Shown: piece by piece, positions 24,911 through 31,882 of the stretch
How positions within the stretch are numbered: position 1 is the first letter of the stretch
How the letters are laid out: every line of letters starts with the position of its first letter
NCBI GenBank assembly: GCA_958349535.1
Contig: CATWDJ010000020.1
Span: 1-35,309, forward strand
Direction of reading: 5' to 3'
DNA length: 35,309 nt
Origin: Maccoyibacter sp900556645
GTDB taxonomy: Bacteria; Bacillota; Clostridia; Lachnospirales; Lachnospiraceae
The notes under the pieces: generated by a model
Database searches by the model: none
Told to the model about the DNA's origin: nothing
The model's input: the letters and a program-made list of their open reading frames with translations, nothing else
Program-made: the position numbers and the translations under genes

Positions 24911-26002
24911 ATGCATACAGTTAAAACGAAAGATCTAAAACCGGGAATGATTACCGCTGAGCGGGTTTTGTCAAAACAGGGACAGCTAATTGTGGACAAA
25001 GATATCTCTTTGACCAATCAGATGATTGTCCACATGGAATATTATGGTGTTCCGTCTGCCAAAATTGTAGATGGTATGATTCCCACTGCGGCAATTGAAA
25101 ACATGGCAAGAACAGAAAACGTAAATCTGTCCTATTCCCAGCGGATTCAAAATAGCAGTGATTTCAAAAAGTTCAAAGATGATTACACGAAGAAAATAGG
25201 TTTTATTAAATTTTCTTTAAACAATCTTATTGACCATACTAATCCTGTGGATCAGGCAGAGCTTATTTCCCAAGCTATCAGTCTCTTCGGAAAACAGTCT
25301 ACCACCATTTCCATGTTTGATAAATTGCACAATATGCGGCAGATTGACGATTCCACCTATGCCCACAGTCTGAATGTGGGTATCATTGCCAGAATGTTCG
25401 GTATGTGGCTGGAATATTCGGATGAAGAACTGGATATTCTGACTCTGGCAGGTCTGATGCATGATATTGGAAAATGCAAGATTCCAAATGAGATTATCCA
25501 AAAAAGAGGCTCTCTTACCAAGGCCGAATACGAAATTGTCAAACAGCATCCACGGTTGGGCTATGAATTACTGAAAGACCAAAAAGTAGACCCCCGGGTT
25601 CGAAATGCGGCATTAATGCATCATGAACGCTGTGACGGCACCGGCTATCCTTTGGGTCTTACCACCAAAAAAATTGATGACACCGCAGGTATCGTTGCCA
25701 TTGCAGATGTCTATGATGCCATGACTTCCAACCGGAGCTATCGTCGGGGACTTTGTCCTTTTGAAGTAATTGCTTCCTTTGAACTGGAGGGACTAAACCG
25801 CTACAAACCAAAGTTTATCCTCTGTTTTTTGGAACACATTGCAAATGCTTATCTCAACAATGACGTATTGCTCAGCAACGGACAGACCGGTAAAATCATA
25901 ATGATTACCCAGCGGCTGACCCGTCCGGTTATTCAACTGGACGAAAAAGATTTTATAGACTTAAATGAACGCCCTGATTTATATATTCAGGCTATCATCT
26001 AA
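24911..26002 (+). CDS. HD-GYP domain protein, probable cyclic di-GMP phosphodiesterase
   Basis: A 363-residue cytoplasmic protein. A short N-terminal domain begins VKTKDLKPGMITAERVL and is often found ahead of HD-GYP modules. The HD-GYP domain (about 145-300) has His184-Asp185 in GLMHDIGK, HHERCDGTGYP at 237-247 including the GYP triad, and DVYDAMTSNRSYR at 266-278. It should hydrolyse cyclic di-GMP and so favour motility; this role is inferred from the family. There is no transmembrane or receiver domain. It is followed after 20 bases by the DUF1292 gene. Confidence 0.92.
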   Translation: MHTVKTKDLKPGMITAERVLSKQGQLIVDKDISLTNQMIVHMEYYGVPSAKIVDGMIPTAAIENMARTENVNLSYSQRIQNSSDFKKFKDDYTKKIGFIKFSLNNLIDHTNPVDQAELISQAISLFGKQSTTISMFDKLHNMRQIDDSTYAHSLNVGIIARMFGMWLEYSDEELDILTLAGLMHDIGKCKIPNEIIQKRGSLTKAEYEIVKQHPRLGYELLKDQKVDPRVRNAALMHHERCDGTGYPLGLTTKKIDDTAGIVAIADVYDAMTSNRSYRRGLCPFEVIASFELEGLNRYKPKFILCFLEHIANAYLNNDVLLSNGQTGKIIMITQRLTRPVIQLDEKDFIDLNERPDLYIQAII

Positions 26003-26022
26003 CTAAGAAAGGAAACATAACT

Positions 26023-26337
26023 ATGGGAACAAACAACCAAAATCCAATGGATGACGAAACAGATATGCAGGTAACTCTGTCTTTAGACGATGGCTCCGAA
26101 GTGGAATGTGCCATTCTCACAATTTTTGAATTAGACGAACAGAACTATATTGTTCTCCTTCCTCTGGATGAGGACGGAAACGAAAATGCAGAAGGAGAGG
26201 TTTTCATCTACCGCTATTTTGAAGATGAAGAGGGAAATCCTTCTCTGGAAAACATCGACAGCGATGAGGAATACGAAGCCGTTGCCGACCGTTTTGACGA
26301 ACTTTTGGACGAAGCAGAATATGAGGCTATGGATTAA
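26023..26337 (+). CDS. DUF1292 (YrzB family) acidic protein
   Basis: A 104-residue very acidic protein matching DUF1292: VTLSLDDGSEVECAILTIFELDEQNYIVLLPLDEDG, then EGEVFIYRYFEDEEGNPSLENIDSDEEYEAVADRFDELL. Its function is unknown; in other Firmicutes the family often sits beside yrrK/ruvX and alaS. Here it follows an HD-GYP gene, with SD AAAGGAAA. The TAA stop overlaps the TAA of the convergent helicase gene on the palindrome TTAA. Confidence 0.9.
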   Translation: MGTNNQNPMDDETDMQVTLSLDDGSEVECAILTIFELDEQNYIVLLPLDEDGNENAEGEVFIYRYFEDEEGNPSLENIDSDEEYEAVADRFDELLDEAEYEAMD

Positions 26338-28166
26338 ATCCCAGCCTCTTTGATAAATCTGGATATCTCCACATTTTTTCCGTTGTATTCTTTGACGGAG
26401 CTCAAATATAATTTTGATTTTGCACGGGTCATGCCCACGTAGAACATTCGCCGTTCCTCTTCTATTTCTTGAGAGAGGACGGCTTTTTTGTATGGCATAA
26501 TTTTTTCATTCACATCTACAATATAAACCACTTCATACTCCAATCCCTTGGCACTGTGTAGAGTGGCAAGGGTTACCCCTTCCTTTTGGACACTATTTTT
26601 CTTTGTCATTTCTTCCAACTCTTCTTTGTATTCCTGCATGTGTAAGAACCACGCCTCATAGGAATTGTATTCTCTGGCACCCTCCTGCAATTCATCCAAA
26701 ATCTCTATCAGTTCTTCCGCCTTGATATGGCGATATTCCGCATACTCCCGAACAAAATCATCATATCCGATTCCGTGGCGGATATAGTTCATAGCCGCAT
26801 AAGGTTTCATACCGGAAAGCATTTTGACATCATATTCCAACCGCTCAATCCGTTCCGCAACCCATGGCTGTTCCTTATAATATTCTTCCCACACATCAAA
26901 GGCAACATAGGGCTCCTCCAGACTGTCTCTTCCGATATAACGTTTCGGACGATTCATAATTTTCAGAAAATCTCCCCGTTCCCGGCTTCCCTGAGCAATC
27001 TGTATATATGTAAAAATATCCTTTGCCATCCAATGCTCATAGATATTTGGAATCTTATCTCTGGACCAAAAAGGGATATTGTGATTCAAAAGCTGTTCCA
27101 CTAAAATCCGAGGCTGAGTATTGGTTCGGTAAAGTATTGCCATTTCTTCATAAGGAATTCCCTGTTCCAGATGTTTTCGGATTCCGGCAATGATTGCCTC
27201 ACTTTCTTCCCATTGGTTTTTACATAGCTGAAAATGCACATCTTCCCCTTCTGCTTTTGCCGCTTGAATTTTCTTAGAAAACCTTGTCTGGTTATTTGCA
27301 ATCAAGTTTCCTGCCCGTTCAATGATTTTTCCGCCGGAACGATAGTTTACATCCAATAGAATCTCTTCCACTTTTGGATAGTCTTTCTTAAAGTTTAACA
27401 TAATTTCCGGCTTCGCCCCTCTAAAACGGTAGATGGATTGGTCATCATCCCCCACCACAAACAGATTATCCTCCGGCTTTGCCAGCATCTTCGCAATCTC
27501 ATATTGCAGCTTATTAATGTCTTGAAACTCATCAATCAGAATATAGGAAAATTGTTTCTGCCAAAGTGCCAATATATCCCTACGCTCCCGAAATAATTCG
27601 TAGGTATAACCCAGCATATCATCAAAATCAATCAGCCTTGCCCTGTGCATCTTTGTGTCATATTCCCGGAAAATCTTACGGAAAATCTCTTCGCCGCAGC
27701 TTTTTGCATAGTAGTGTTCCACCGGGATTCCCTCATTTTTTACCAGACTGATTTCCGAGAGAAGATTTCCCAAAAACTCTCCTTCATCCTCATACTCCAA
27801 CTGCATTTTTCCTATGATTTCCCGCAAAAACTGATATTTCTGCTCCTCCCGGATAATATTCTGTGCCGTGTAATGATAGGCATTTTTCAATATAGAAAAA
27901 AAGACGGCATGAAAGGTACCAAAAGTAACCGGACAGCTTTTCCCCTCCATCAGTTTTACAAACCGCAGCTTCATCTCCTGTGCCGCTGCTTTCGTAAAAG
28001 TAATCACAAGGATTTTTTCCGGTGCTACATGTTCTTTTATGATTAAATTTTTAACTCTCTGGGTAATGACAAGAGTTTTCCCACTTCCCGGACCGGCAAG
28101 AATTAATGCCGGTCCCTCTCTATGGGAAATTGCCTTAGATTGTGATTTATTAAAAGACGATTTCAT
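26334..28166 (-). CDS. UvrD/PcrA-family superfamily 1 DNA helicase (short form)
   Basis: A 3'-5' SF1A helicase with all core motifs: Q motif FNKSQSKAI, Walker A AGPGSGKT (24-31), motif Ia VITFTKAAAQEM, motif II YILIDEFQDINKLQY, motif III VGDDDQSIYRFRGA, motif IV IAILYRTNTQPR-like text (read as MAILYRTNTQPR), motif V VTLATLHSAKGLEYEVVYIV and motif VI EERRMFYVGMTRAKSKLYL. At 610 residues it is about 100 shorter than PcrA, and the C-terminal tail that contacts RNA polymerase is missing. It is therefore likely a paralogue rather than PcrA itself. It starts 17 bases after gltX, so the two are probably co-transcribed. Confidence 0.9.
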   Translation of the reverse strand: MKSSFNKSQSKAISHREGPALILAGPGSGKTLVITQRVKNLIIKEHVAPEKILVITFTKAAAQEMKLRFVKLMEGKSCPVTFGTFHAVFFSILKNAYHYTAQNIIREEQKYQFLREIIGKMQLEYEDEGEFLGNLLSEISLVKNEGIPVEHYYAKSCGEEIFRKIFREYDTKMHRARLIDFDDMLGYTYELFRERRDILALWQKQFSYILIDEFQDINKLQYEIAKMLAKPEDNLFVVGDDDQSIYRFRGAKPEIMLNFKKDYPKVEEILLDVNYRSGGKIIERAGNLIANNQTRFSKKIQAAKAEGEDVHFQLCKNQWEESEAIIAGIRKHLEQGIPYEEMAILYRTNTQPRILVEQLLNHNIPFWSRDKIPNIYEHWMAKDIFTYIQIAQGSRERGDFLKIMNRPKRYIGRDSLEEPYVAFDVWEEYYKEQPWVAERIERLEYDVKMLSGMKPYAAMNYIRHGIGYDDFVREYAEYRHIKAEELIEILDELQEGAREYNSYEAWFLHMQEYKEELEEMTKKNSVQKEGVTLATLHSAKGLEYEVVYIVDVNEKIMPYKKAVLSQEIEEERRMFYVGMTRAKSKLYLSSVKEYNGKNVEISRFIKEAGI

Positions 28167-28183
28167 TTTTATTCCTATTCAGG

Positions 28184-29650
28184 TTATGCTGCTGTTTCGC
28201 TTTCTAATTTTGCGATGGCAGCTTTGATTCTGGCAAGGGATTCTTCTTTTCCCAATACCTCCATCAGCTCCGTGGCTCCTCCCGGTGTCATCTGCTTTCC
28301 GGAAACTGCCGTACGGATTGGCCACATCACATAACCGTTTTTACATTCTTTTTCTTTTACATATTCACACAGCATCGCATACAGTGCATCATTGGAGTAA
28401 TCCTCCTGCTGTTCTAACCGCGGAAGAATCTCTTTTAATACCTCCAAAGAGGTCTCCGGTGTGGTTTTCATCTTTTTGTGAGCATACATGGAAATGTCAT
28501 ACTCCGGTACCGCCTCAAAGAAATCCACATGCTCTGCAATATCAGGAAATACCTCAATTCTGGTTTTTACCATAGCTGCAATTTTTCTTAAATCGTAATC
28601 TTTGGTAATGGCTTCTTTCAGATATGGCTCTGCTTTTTCATAAAAAGCATCAAAATCCATAGCCTTTAAGTATTCTCCATTCATCCAACGCAGCTTTACA
28701 ATATCAAAAACTGCCGGAGATTTGTTGATTCTGTGATAATCAAACTGTGCAATCAACTCATCCAATGTAAAAATTTCCCGGTTGTCCTCAGGACTCCAGC
28801 CCAAAAGTGCAATGTAATTTACAATGGCTTCCGGCAAAAATCCCTGCTCCAGCAAATCCTCAAAGGAAGCATGTCCGCTTCGTTTGCTGAGTTTCTTGTG
28901 ATTTTCATCGGTAATCAGCGGAAGATGAATATATACCGGTGATTCCCATCCGAAGGCATCATAAAGACGCTGATACTTCGGTGCCGAGGACAGATATTCA
29001 TTTCCCCTTACTACATGAGTAATGTTCATGGTGTGGTCATCCACAACATTGGCAAAATTATAGGTCGGGTAACCGTCGGATTTTATCAGAATCATGTCAT
29101 CCAGTTCTGCATTTTCCACTGTAATATCTCCATAAAGCTCATCATGGAAGGTGGTGGTTCCCTCATTTGGAATGTTCTGTCGGATTACAAAAGGTTTTCC
29201 GGCAGCCAGATTTGCCTCCACTTCTTCTTTCGACAGGGACAGACAGTGCTTGTCATACATGACAATCTCTTTTCCCTCCACCACTTCTGTTCTTATGGAT
29301 TCCAATCGTTCCTTATCACAGAAGCAATAGTAAGCCTCACCTTTTTCCACCAGTTCCTTTGCATAATCCATATAGATTCCGGTTTTCATTCGCTCACTCT
29401 GGACATACGGACCGTATCCTCCGTCCTTATCCGGTCCTTCATCATGGAGCAGTCCCGCAGTTGCCATGGTGCGGTAAATAATCTCTGTGGCACCCTCCAC
29501 AAAACGTTCCTGATCGGTGTCCTCTATACGAAGCATAAAATCTCCGCCTGCATGCTTTGCAATCAAAAATTCATACAGTGCGGACCGCAGATTTCCCACG
29601 TGCATTTTTCCTGTTGGGCTTGGTGCGTATCTTGTTCTTACCTTTGTCAT
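28184..29650 (-). CDS. gltX: Glutamyl-tRNA synthetase
   Basis: A class I aminoacyl-tRNA synthetase of 488 residues. The HIGH signature is PSPTGKMHVGN (10-20), with FMLRIEDTDQERFVEGA next, and the KMSKS loop reads KLSKR (253-257). The NFANVVDDHTMNITHVVRGNEYLSSAPKYQRLYDAFGW segment is typical of GluRS. Whether it also charges tRNA(Gln) cannot be decided here. SD AGGAG precedes the ATG. Its leader holds a 10-bp inverted repeat (29674-29706), and its promoter lies within a dyad (29717-29758). Confidence 0.97.
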   Translation of the reverse strand: MTKVRTRYAPSPTGKMHVGNLRSALYEFLIAKHAGGDFMLRIEDTDQERFVEGATEIIYRTMATAGLLHDEGPDKDGGYGPYVQSERMKTGIYMDYAKELVEKGEAYYCFCDKERLESIRTEVVEGKEIVMYDKHCLSLSKEEVEANLAAGKPFVIRQNIPNEGTTTFHDELYGDITVENAELDDMILIKSDGYPTYNFANVVDDHTMNITHVVRGNEYLSSAPKYQRLYDAFGWESPVYIHLPLITDENHKKLSKRSGHASFEDLLEQGFLPEAIVNYIALLGWSPEDNREIFTLDELIAQFDYHRINKSPAVFDIVKLRWMNGEYLKAMDFDAFYEKAEPYLKEAITKDYDLRKIAAMVKTRIEVFPDIAEHVDFFEAVPEYDISMYAHKKMKTTPETSLEVLKEILPRLEQQEDYSNDALYAMLCEYVKEKECKNGYVMWPIRTAVSGKQMTPGGATELMEVLGKEESLARIKAAIAKLESETAA

Positions 29651-29673
29651 AATCTATCTCCTTTTCTCATCAA

Positions 29674-29706
29674 ATTGGAATTTCAGTTCTTCTATTAAAT
29701 TCCAAT
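29674..29706 (-). promoter_or_regulatory. Hairpin in the gltX leader
   Basis: A perfect 10-bp inverted repeat (29674-29683 ATTGGAATTT with 29697-29706) with a 13-base loop lies in the predicted gltX 5' untranslated region, ending about 24 bases before the ATG. No T-run follows, so it does not look like a terminator. It does not resemble a T-box. Confidence 0.5.
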
Positions 29707-29716
29707 CCACATACAA

Positions 29717-29758
29717 AACGCCATGAATTATTATATAACATCCATGGCGTTCCTTCAA
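29717..29758 (-). promoter_or_regulatory. gltX promoter embedded in a 9-bp dyad
   Basis: On the minus strand, TTGAAG (29758-29753), a 17-base spacer and a perfect TATAAT (29735-29730). The inverted repeat AACGCCATG/CATGGCGTT (29743-29751 and 29717-29725) has one arm in the spacer and the other at the expected transcription start. It could be an operator, or a weak terminator (TTTT follows) for the upstream repeat-protein gene. Confidence 0.6.
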
Positions 29759-29773
29759 CTGTCGGGATTTATT

Positions 29774-30001
29774 TTATTTTGTAATTCCGTTCAAATTCGT
29801 AATATCAAACTTCAAATCATCGCGATTGGTGATTCCGTTCAAGTTGGTAATGCTGAATCGAAACTCATCTCTTCCGGTGATTCCATTCAGATTGGTAATA
29901 TCGAATTTCAAATCATCCCGATATGTCATCCCGTTTAGATTCGTAATGCTGAATCTCGCATTCTTGTAACCTTCCGGGTCCAGGTAATAAAAGTTTAACA
30001 T
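29774..30001 (-). CDS. Small protein of tandem 16-residue ITNLNG repeats, unknown function
   Basis: I do not recognise this 75-residue protein. After a 16-residue lead (MLNFYYLDPEGYKNAR) come three full 16-residue units and an 11-residue partial one, each of form F[S/D]ITNLNG[I/M]T-x-RD[D/E][L/F][K/R]. Units alternate FSIT and FDIT, giving a 32-residue superperiod. The pattern of alternating hydrophobic residues with Asn and Gly turns suggests stacked beta strands, such as a small solenoid or amyloid-like fold. There is no signal peptide, transmembrane helix or Cys. SD GGGAGG lies ten bases before the ATG. Between the most similar units seven of eight changed codons are synonymous, so the protein is under selection. 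It lies 89 bases downstream of the hydrogenase gene, same strand. Confidence 0.8.
   Translation of the reverse strand: MLNFYYLDPEGYKNARFSITNLNGMTYRDDLKFDITNLNGITGRDEFRFSITNLNGITNRDDLKFDITNLNGITK
29777..29953 (-). repeat. 48-bp tandem coding repeats
   Basis: Three complete 48-bp units (29781-29828, 29829-29876, 29877-29924 when phased on the plus strand) and a partial fourth encode the 16-residue protein repeats. The first and third complete units are closest, 39 of 48 bases identical, which matches the FDIT/FSIT alternation and suggests that the array grew by duplication of a 96-bp pair. Confidence 0.9.
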
Positions 30002-30017
30002 CCGAAAACACCTCCCT

Positions 30018-30037
30018 GGGAATTTTCATACATTCCC
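30018..30037 (-). promoter_or_regulatory. Small hairpin upstream of the repeat-protein SD
   Basis: On the minus strand GGGAAT (30037-30032) can pair with ATTCCC (30023-30018), loop eight bases. The following GGGAGG SD starts two bases later and offers a competing partner for ATTCCC, so the structure could affect translation. The stem is short and may be chance. Confidence 0.25.
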
Positions 30038-30090
30038 TGTTGGTATTTTCTACATTTTTCTTCCTTTTATCCCCTTTCCTCAATGGAAAA

Positions 30091-31593
30091 TTAATCTAAT
30101 TCTATCTCACGCAATTCCTTCGGCGGTATCTGGCGTGTGGAAGCTTTCTTCATCTTATCCACCTCTACCTTTGCCTTCGGAATCGGAAGAATGGTTCCGG
30201 CTCCTGCTACACAACCGCCCGGACATCCCATTCCTTCAATCATGCAGCCGTTTTTCTTACCTGCTTTGGCAAGCATTAAAACTTTCTTACACTCTGCCAG
30301 ACCCTCCGCATGCTCAATCTTAACCTCCACATCCGGATAATATTCATGAATACAGTTGGTAACTGCTTCCGCAACACCTCCTGCCACCGCATATCCACGT
30401 CCGGTTGCCGTTGCATCATGCATAGAACGGTCTCCTTCGATTGCATTTGGATTAATACCCTTTGCCTCGAACATTCCGCTCAATTCTTCAAAGGTAATGA
30501 CAAAGTCTACGTCACTTCGTACATCATGACGGCTGGCTTCCAGTTTCTTCGCCGCACAAGGTCCGATGAACACCACCTTTGCATCCGGATGTTCTTTCTT
30601 AATGCTTCGTGCCGTTGCTACCATCGGTGTCAGCTCAGAAGATACACTCTCAATCAAATCCGGAAACTGGGTCTTTGCCAGCATTGCCCAAGACGGACAA
30701 CAGGAAGTCAACAGGAACGGCAATTCTCCGGTTGCCACATGGTTTGCATAGTGGTGAGCTTCCGCTACAGCTCCGATATCCGCACCTAAAGCGGTCTCCA
30801 CAACATCCGAAAATCCCAGCTCCAACAAAGCTGCTTTGACATTTCTTGGTGTTGCATCCGGTCCGAACTGTCCCACAAAGGCAGGTGCCACCTCAGCAAT
30901 AACCTTTCCGCCTTCTTTCATACAACGGATTAACTGGAATATCTGAGATTTATCCGCAATGGCTCCGAATGGACAGCTTACCATACACTGACCACAGGAA
31001 ACACATTTCTCTGCATCAATTTCCGCACGTCCGTATTTATCTGTTCCAATGGCTCCTACACCACATGCCATAGAGCAAGGTCTCTCTTTTTTGGCAATGG
31101 CATCGTATGGGCAGACAGATTTACACTTTCCGCATTTGATACATTTTTCTTGGTCGATAAAGGCTTTTCCTTTTACATGGGAAATGGCTCCCTTCGGACA
31201 AACCTCCATACAAGGGTGTGCAATACATCCCTGACACATATTGGAAACTTCATATTTTTTATCTTCGCAGAGGTTACAGGCAGATGGAATTACCTGCATG
31301 AGAGGCGGCTCATAATATTTTTCCGCAATATTACTCTCCTCTAATCCGCTGGTCAAATGAACTACCCGGTTCTCCGGTCTTAAAGACATACCCATTGCAA
31401 GACGCACACGCTCTGACGCAATGGCTCTTTCATGGAAAATACTTTCCCGGTATGTGGCGATTTCTCCCGGACATACCGTAAATGGGATAGCCTCAATAGC
31501 ATCATTGATATTATCCGACTCATAGGCCGCTTTTGCGATTTCTGTAAAAATTTGGTGTCTGATTTCTGATACTGGTGTTTGAATTCCTCTCAT
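30091..31593 (-). CDS. Monomeric [FeFe] hydrogenase, group B type
   Basis: The enzyme evolves H2 from reduced ferredoxin or consumes it, in the cytoplasm. The 500-residue protein has an N-terminal helical lead, a Cys-rich ferredoxin-type region (about 106-133), a 2[4Fe-4S] region with CIKCGKCKSVCP (151-162) and CVSCGQCMVSCP (197-208), then the H-cluster domain. H-cluster motifs are TSCCPSW (296-302), GPCAAKKLE (344-352) and EGMGCPGGCVAGAG (453-466). Ser replaces the usual Ala in the first, and the third has Gly in place of the usual Cys after the Met. The arrangement is that of the group B, monomeric FeFe_hydrog_B1 family common in gut Clostridia. SD AGGAGG. The upstream region has a promoter and a Rex-box-like site. 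Maturases HydEFG are not in the window. Confidence 0.93.
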   Translation of the reverse strand: MRGIQTPVSEIRHQIFTEIAKAAYESDNINDAIEAIPFTVCPGEIATYRESIFHERAIASERVRLAMGMSLRPENRVVHLTSGLEESNIAEKYYEPPLMQVIPSACNLCEDKKYEVSNMCQGCIAHPCMEVCPKGAISHVKGKAFIDQEKCIKCGKCKSVCPYDAIAKKERPCSMACGVGAIGTDKYGRAEIDAEKCVSCGQCMVSCPFGAIADKSQIFQLIRCMKEGGKVIAEVAPAFVGQFGPDATPRNVKAALLELGFSDVVETALGADIGAVAEAHHYANHVATGELPFLLTSCCPSWAMLAKTQFPDLIESVSSELTPMVATARSIKKEHPDAKVVFIGPCAAKKLEASRHDVRSDVDFVITFEELSGMFEAKGINPNAIEGDRSMHDATATGRGYAVAGGVAEAVTNCIHEYYPDVEVKIEHAEGLAECKKVLMLAKAGKKNGCMIEGMGCPGGCVAGAGTILPIPKAKVEVDKMKKASTRQIPPKELREIELD

Positions 31594-31634
31594 AGGCTCC
31601 TCCTAATCTCAATACATCATCTTTTCGCAGTATA

Positions 31635-31652
31635 TTGTTAATTATTTAACAT
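31635..31652 (-). promoter_or_regulatory. Candidate Rex operator at the hydrogenase promoter
   Basis: The plus strand reads TTGTTAATTATTTAACAT, 17 of 18 defined-length positions compatible with the clostridial Rex consensus TTGTTAANNNNTTAACAA. It lies just downstream of the predicted transcription start (about 31655) and 42 bases before the ATG. Rex represses fermentative and hydrogenase genes when NADH/NAD+ is low. Confidence 0.65.
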
Positions 31653-31661
31653 TCTACTAAT

Positions 31662-31690
31662 AATCTAACATATGAATCCCATTCTGACAA
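31662..31690 (-). promoter_or_regulatory. Probable hydrogenase promoter
   Basis: On the minus strand, TTGTCA (31690-31685), a 17-base spacer and TAGATT (31667-31662). The -35 is good and the -10 moderate. Together with the overlapping Rex-like site this makes the hydrogenase a separate transcription unit from feoAB. Confidence 0.5.
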
Positions 31691-31714
31691 GATATTTTCC
31701 CCATTGTACTGAAT

Positions 31715-31873
31715 TTAATACTTTTCTTTTTCCTTTTTCTTACAATACACACAATTTTCGCCGCTGCATCCCATGCAACCGCCATTTTTTCTCTTTTTCC
31801 ACATGGAAAACAAGGCAAAAAACACAGCAATTCCAATAATAATTATTAATATGTAATCTAAGATTCCCATCAT
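31715..31873 (-). CDS. FeoB-associated Cys-rich membrane protein
   Basis: A 52-residue protein starting MMGILDYILIIIIGIAVFF: one transmembrane helix (about 6-24), then a basic stretch (WKKRKNGG) and a Cys cluster, CMGCSGEN followed by CVYC, and a Lys/Glu-rich tail. This is the FeoB_associated family, which commonly follows feoB in Firmicutes and is thought to assist ferrous iron uptake. The SD AAGGAAAG overlaps the feoB stop; the gap is nine bases. A second ATG directly follows the first. Confidence 0.9.
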   Translation of the reverse strand: MMGILDYILIIIIGIAVFFALFSMWKKRKNGGCMGCSGENCVYCKKKEKEKY

Positions 31874-31882
31874 TTTCTTTCC

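Noticed and set aside
29651..29773. T-box leader ahead of gltX
   Set aside because: About 120 bases only, no specifier stem or T-box sequence is seen, and the promoter appears to start inside the region.
29781..29954. CRISPR array or non-coding minisatellite
   Set aside because: The units are contiguous without spacers, the period is a multiple of three, and changes between the closest units are nearly all synonymous in one frame, so coding repeats explain it.
29774..30001. RiPP or bacteriocin precursor with repeated cores
   Set aside because: No radical SAM, lanthipeptide, protease or dedicated export gene is adjacent, and the repeats lack Cys and have few Ser. It cannot be excluded from sequence alone.
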